A DNA stretch of 32,335 nt from a virus. The DNA lies in the IMG/VR virus record IMGVR_UViG_3300047564_000967, positions 1 to 32,335 of that record, one strand, 5' to 3'. A model generated the notes under the pieces. That model saw nothing but the letters and a program-made list of their open reading frames with translations. It was not told the DNA's origin and did not search any database. A program made the position numbers and the translations under genes. Below, piece after piece: positions 31,504-32,335 of the stretch. Every line of letters starts with the position of its first letter. Position 1 is the stretch's first letter.

Positions 31504-32335
31504 TTAGTACCAGACCATCACATAGCCAGGAGCACCATTGCCACCTGCACCAGAAGTTGCTGTTGTGGTTGTACTTAATGCAGCCCCACCTCCACCGCCT
31601 CCAGCAGCGTATCCAGTCGGAGTTGCACCATTATCAGCAGTCGATGTACCGCCAACAACAATTCTTCCTAATCCACCAGTTCCGCCAGTATATAAACCAA
31701 CTCCACCAGCACCACCGTTTGCTGTTCCATTAACTGTGTTTGAATAAACGGAAGCACCAGAACCGCCGCCACCAGAAATCCAAGGAAGATTATTTGCCAT
31801 TACATTTTGAATTGGACTATCTGTGCCAGTTCCAGTTGCAATTAATGTTCTAAGACCGCCATTTGCCCCAAGTGCGCCATATCTTGAACTGCTTCCGCTT
31901 GGAGCAAAATAATATCCTTCTCCGTAACTACCACCATCGCCACCTATTTCTGGAACTGTTCCTGTTTTAGCGGGACTTGCTGCGGCAAATCCTCCTGGAT
32001 TACTGCCACTTCCGCCAACACTATATGGATAAGTATTTTGAGTATTTGTCTGTCCACCCCCACCGCCAATGCCACCTTTTACGGATAGTGCTCCAAAATA
32101 TGTAATTCCTCCATTATTGCCAGAGTTCCCAGCAAAACCTGAAGCACCATCTGAAACAGATGTACCTCCTGTGCCTGCTGCACCAATAGTTACTGTTGTA
32201 TTTGCTGTTACATAGCAGTATCCAGCATATACAAGACCTGAACCTCCTCCACCACCGCCATTAGCGGCAGCAGCAGTTCCTGTGGCGTTAGCGCCACGCA
32301 CCCCACCCGAACCGCCACCCCCACCTGCGCCCATT
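31504..32335 (-). CDS. Glycine-rich tail tip/adhesin protein (partial at right edge)
   Basis: At least 277 residues, very rich in Gly, Ser and Ala, with repeats such as GAGGGGGSGG, GGGGGGSGLVYAGYCYVTAN and GNSGNNGGITYFGALSV. Polyglycine-type tips of this kind form host-recognition adhesins in many phages. The reading frame enters from the right edge, so the N-terminus is outside the window and the ATG at 32334 is probably internal. It ends in VMVWY, typical of glycine-rich phage tip proteins. Directly followed by the 661-residue tail gene after a gap of 62 bases that holds no clear signal. Confidence 0.65.
   Translation of the reverse strand, partial: MGAGGGGGSGGVRGANATGTAAAANGGGGGGSGLVYAGYCYVTANTTVTIGAAGTGGTSVSDGASGFAGNSGNNGGITYFGALSVKGGIGGGGGQTNTQNTYPYSVGGSGSNPGGFAAASPAKTGTVPEIGGDGGSYGEGYYFAPSGSSSRYGALGANGGLRTLIATGTGTDSPIQNVMANNLPWISGGGGSGASVYSNTVNGTANGGAGGVGLYTGGTGGLGRIVVGGTSTADNGATPTGYAAGGGGGGAALSTTTTATSGAGGNGAPGYVMVWY

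Overview
The window reads as part of the genome of a tailed double-stranded DNA phage, most likely a short-tailed (podovirus-like) phage of a low- to moderate-GC actinobacterium. Host evidence seen in the sequence: a WhiB-type iron-sulfur regulator, a DUF4192-like protein, an r1t-type small holin beside a CHAP endolysin, and a DnaG-type primase split over two frames. Moderate GC and several gene families suggest a freshwater actinobacterial host, but that is inference. No integrase, transposase, CRISPR array, tRNA or rRNA gene was recognised, and no DNA polymerase gene lies in the window. Both ends cut a gene, so this is an internal slice of a longer genome.

Left arm (1-14256, minus strand): DNA packaging and virion genes, transcribed leftward in the order large terminase, very basic small protein, portal, two small conserved proteins, a 1721-residue virion protein, two more large virion proteins, scaffold, and an N4-gp56-type major capsid protein cut by the left edge. 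No tail tube or tape-measure gene is present. The three large proteins between portal and scaffold are best read as ejection (internal virion) proteins.

Divergent control region (14257-14780): 524 bases without a gene. It has a good minus-strand sigma70-like promoter for the packaging/virion operon, four spaced AGTCTG boxes, several inverted repeats, and a perfect palindrome just before the first rightward gene. It is the best candidate here for an origin or master control region.

Central arm (14781-26676, plus strand): a densely packed early/middle operon. First come many small proteins, several with paired cysteines, then a membrane-anchored transglycosylase-like protein, DUF4192, a MGLDMYL-family protein, DUF932 and a winged-helix regulator. 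After a structured leader comes the replication block: RecB/Cas4-like nuclease, DnaB/RecA-type helicase, Holliday-junction-resolvase-like nuclease, split primase, a DUF1599/Nmad1-type protein, metallophosphoesterase and a sigma-like factor. The arm ends with an FmdB zinc ribbon, WhiB, and a Lys-rich membrane protein.

Right arm (26770-32335, minus strand): converges on the central arm at a strong terminator. Leftward from the right edge it encodes a glycine-rich tail tip protein (partial), a 661-residue tail protein, and a lysis cassette with several small membrane proteins, a secreted Pro/Glu-rich protein and a CHAP endolysin. Many neighbouring genes in all three arms are linked by TAATG or ATGA stop-start overlaps, implying translational coupling.
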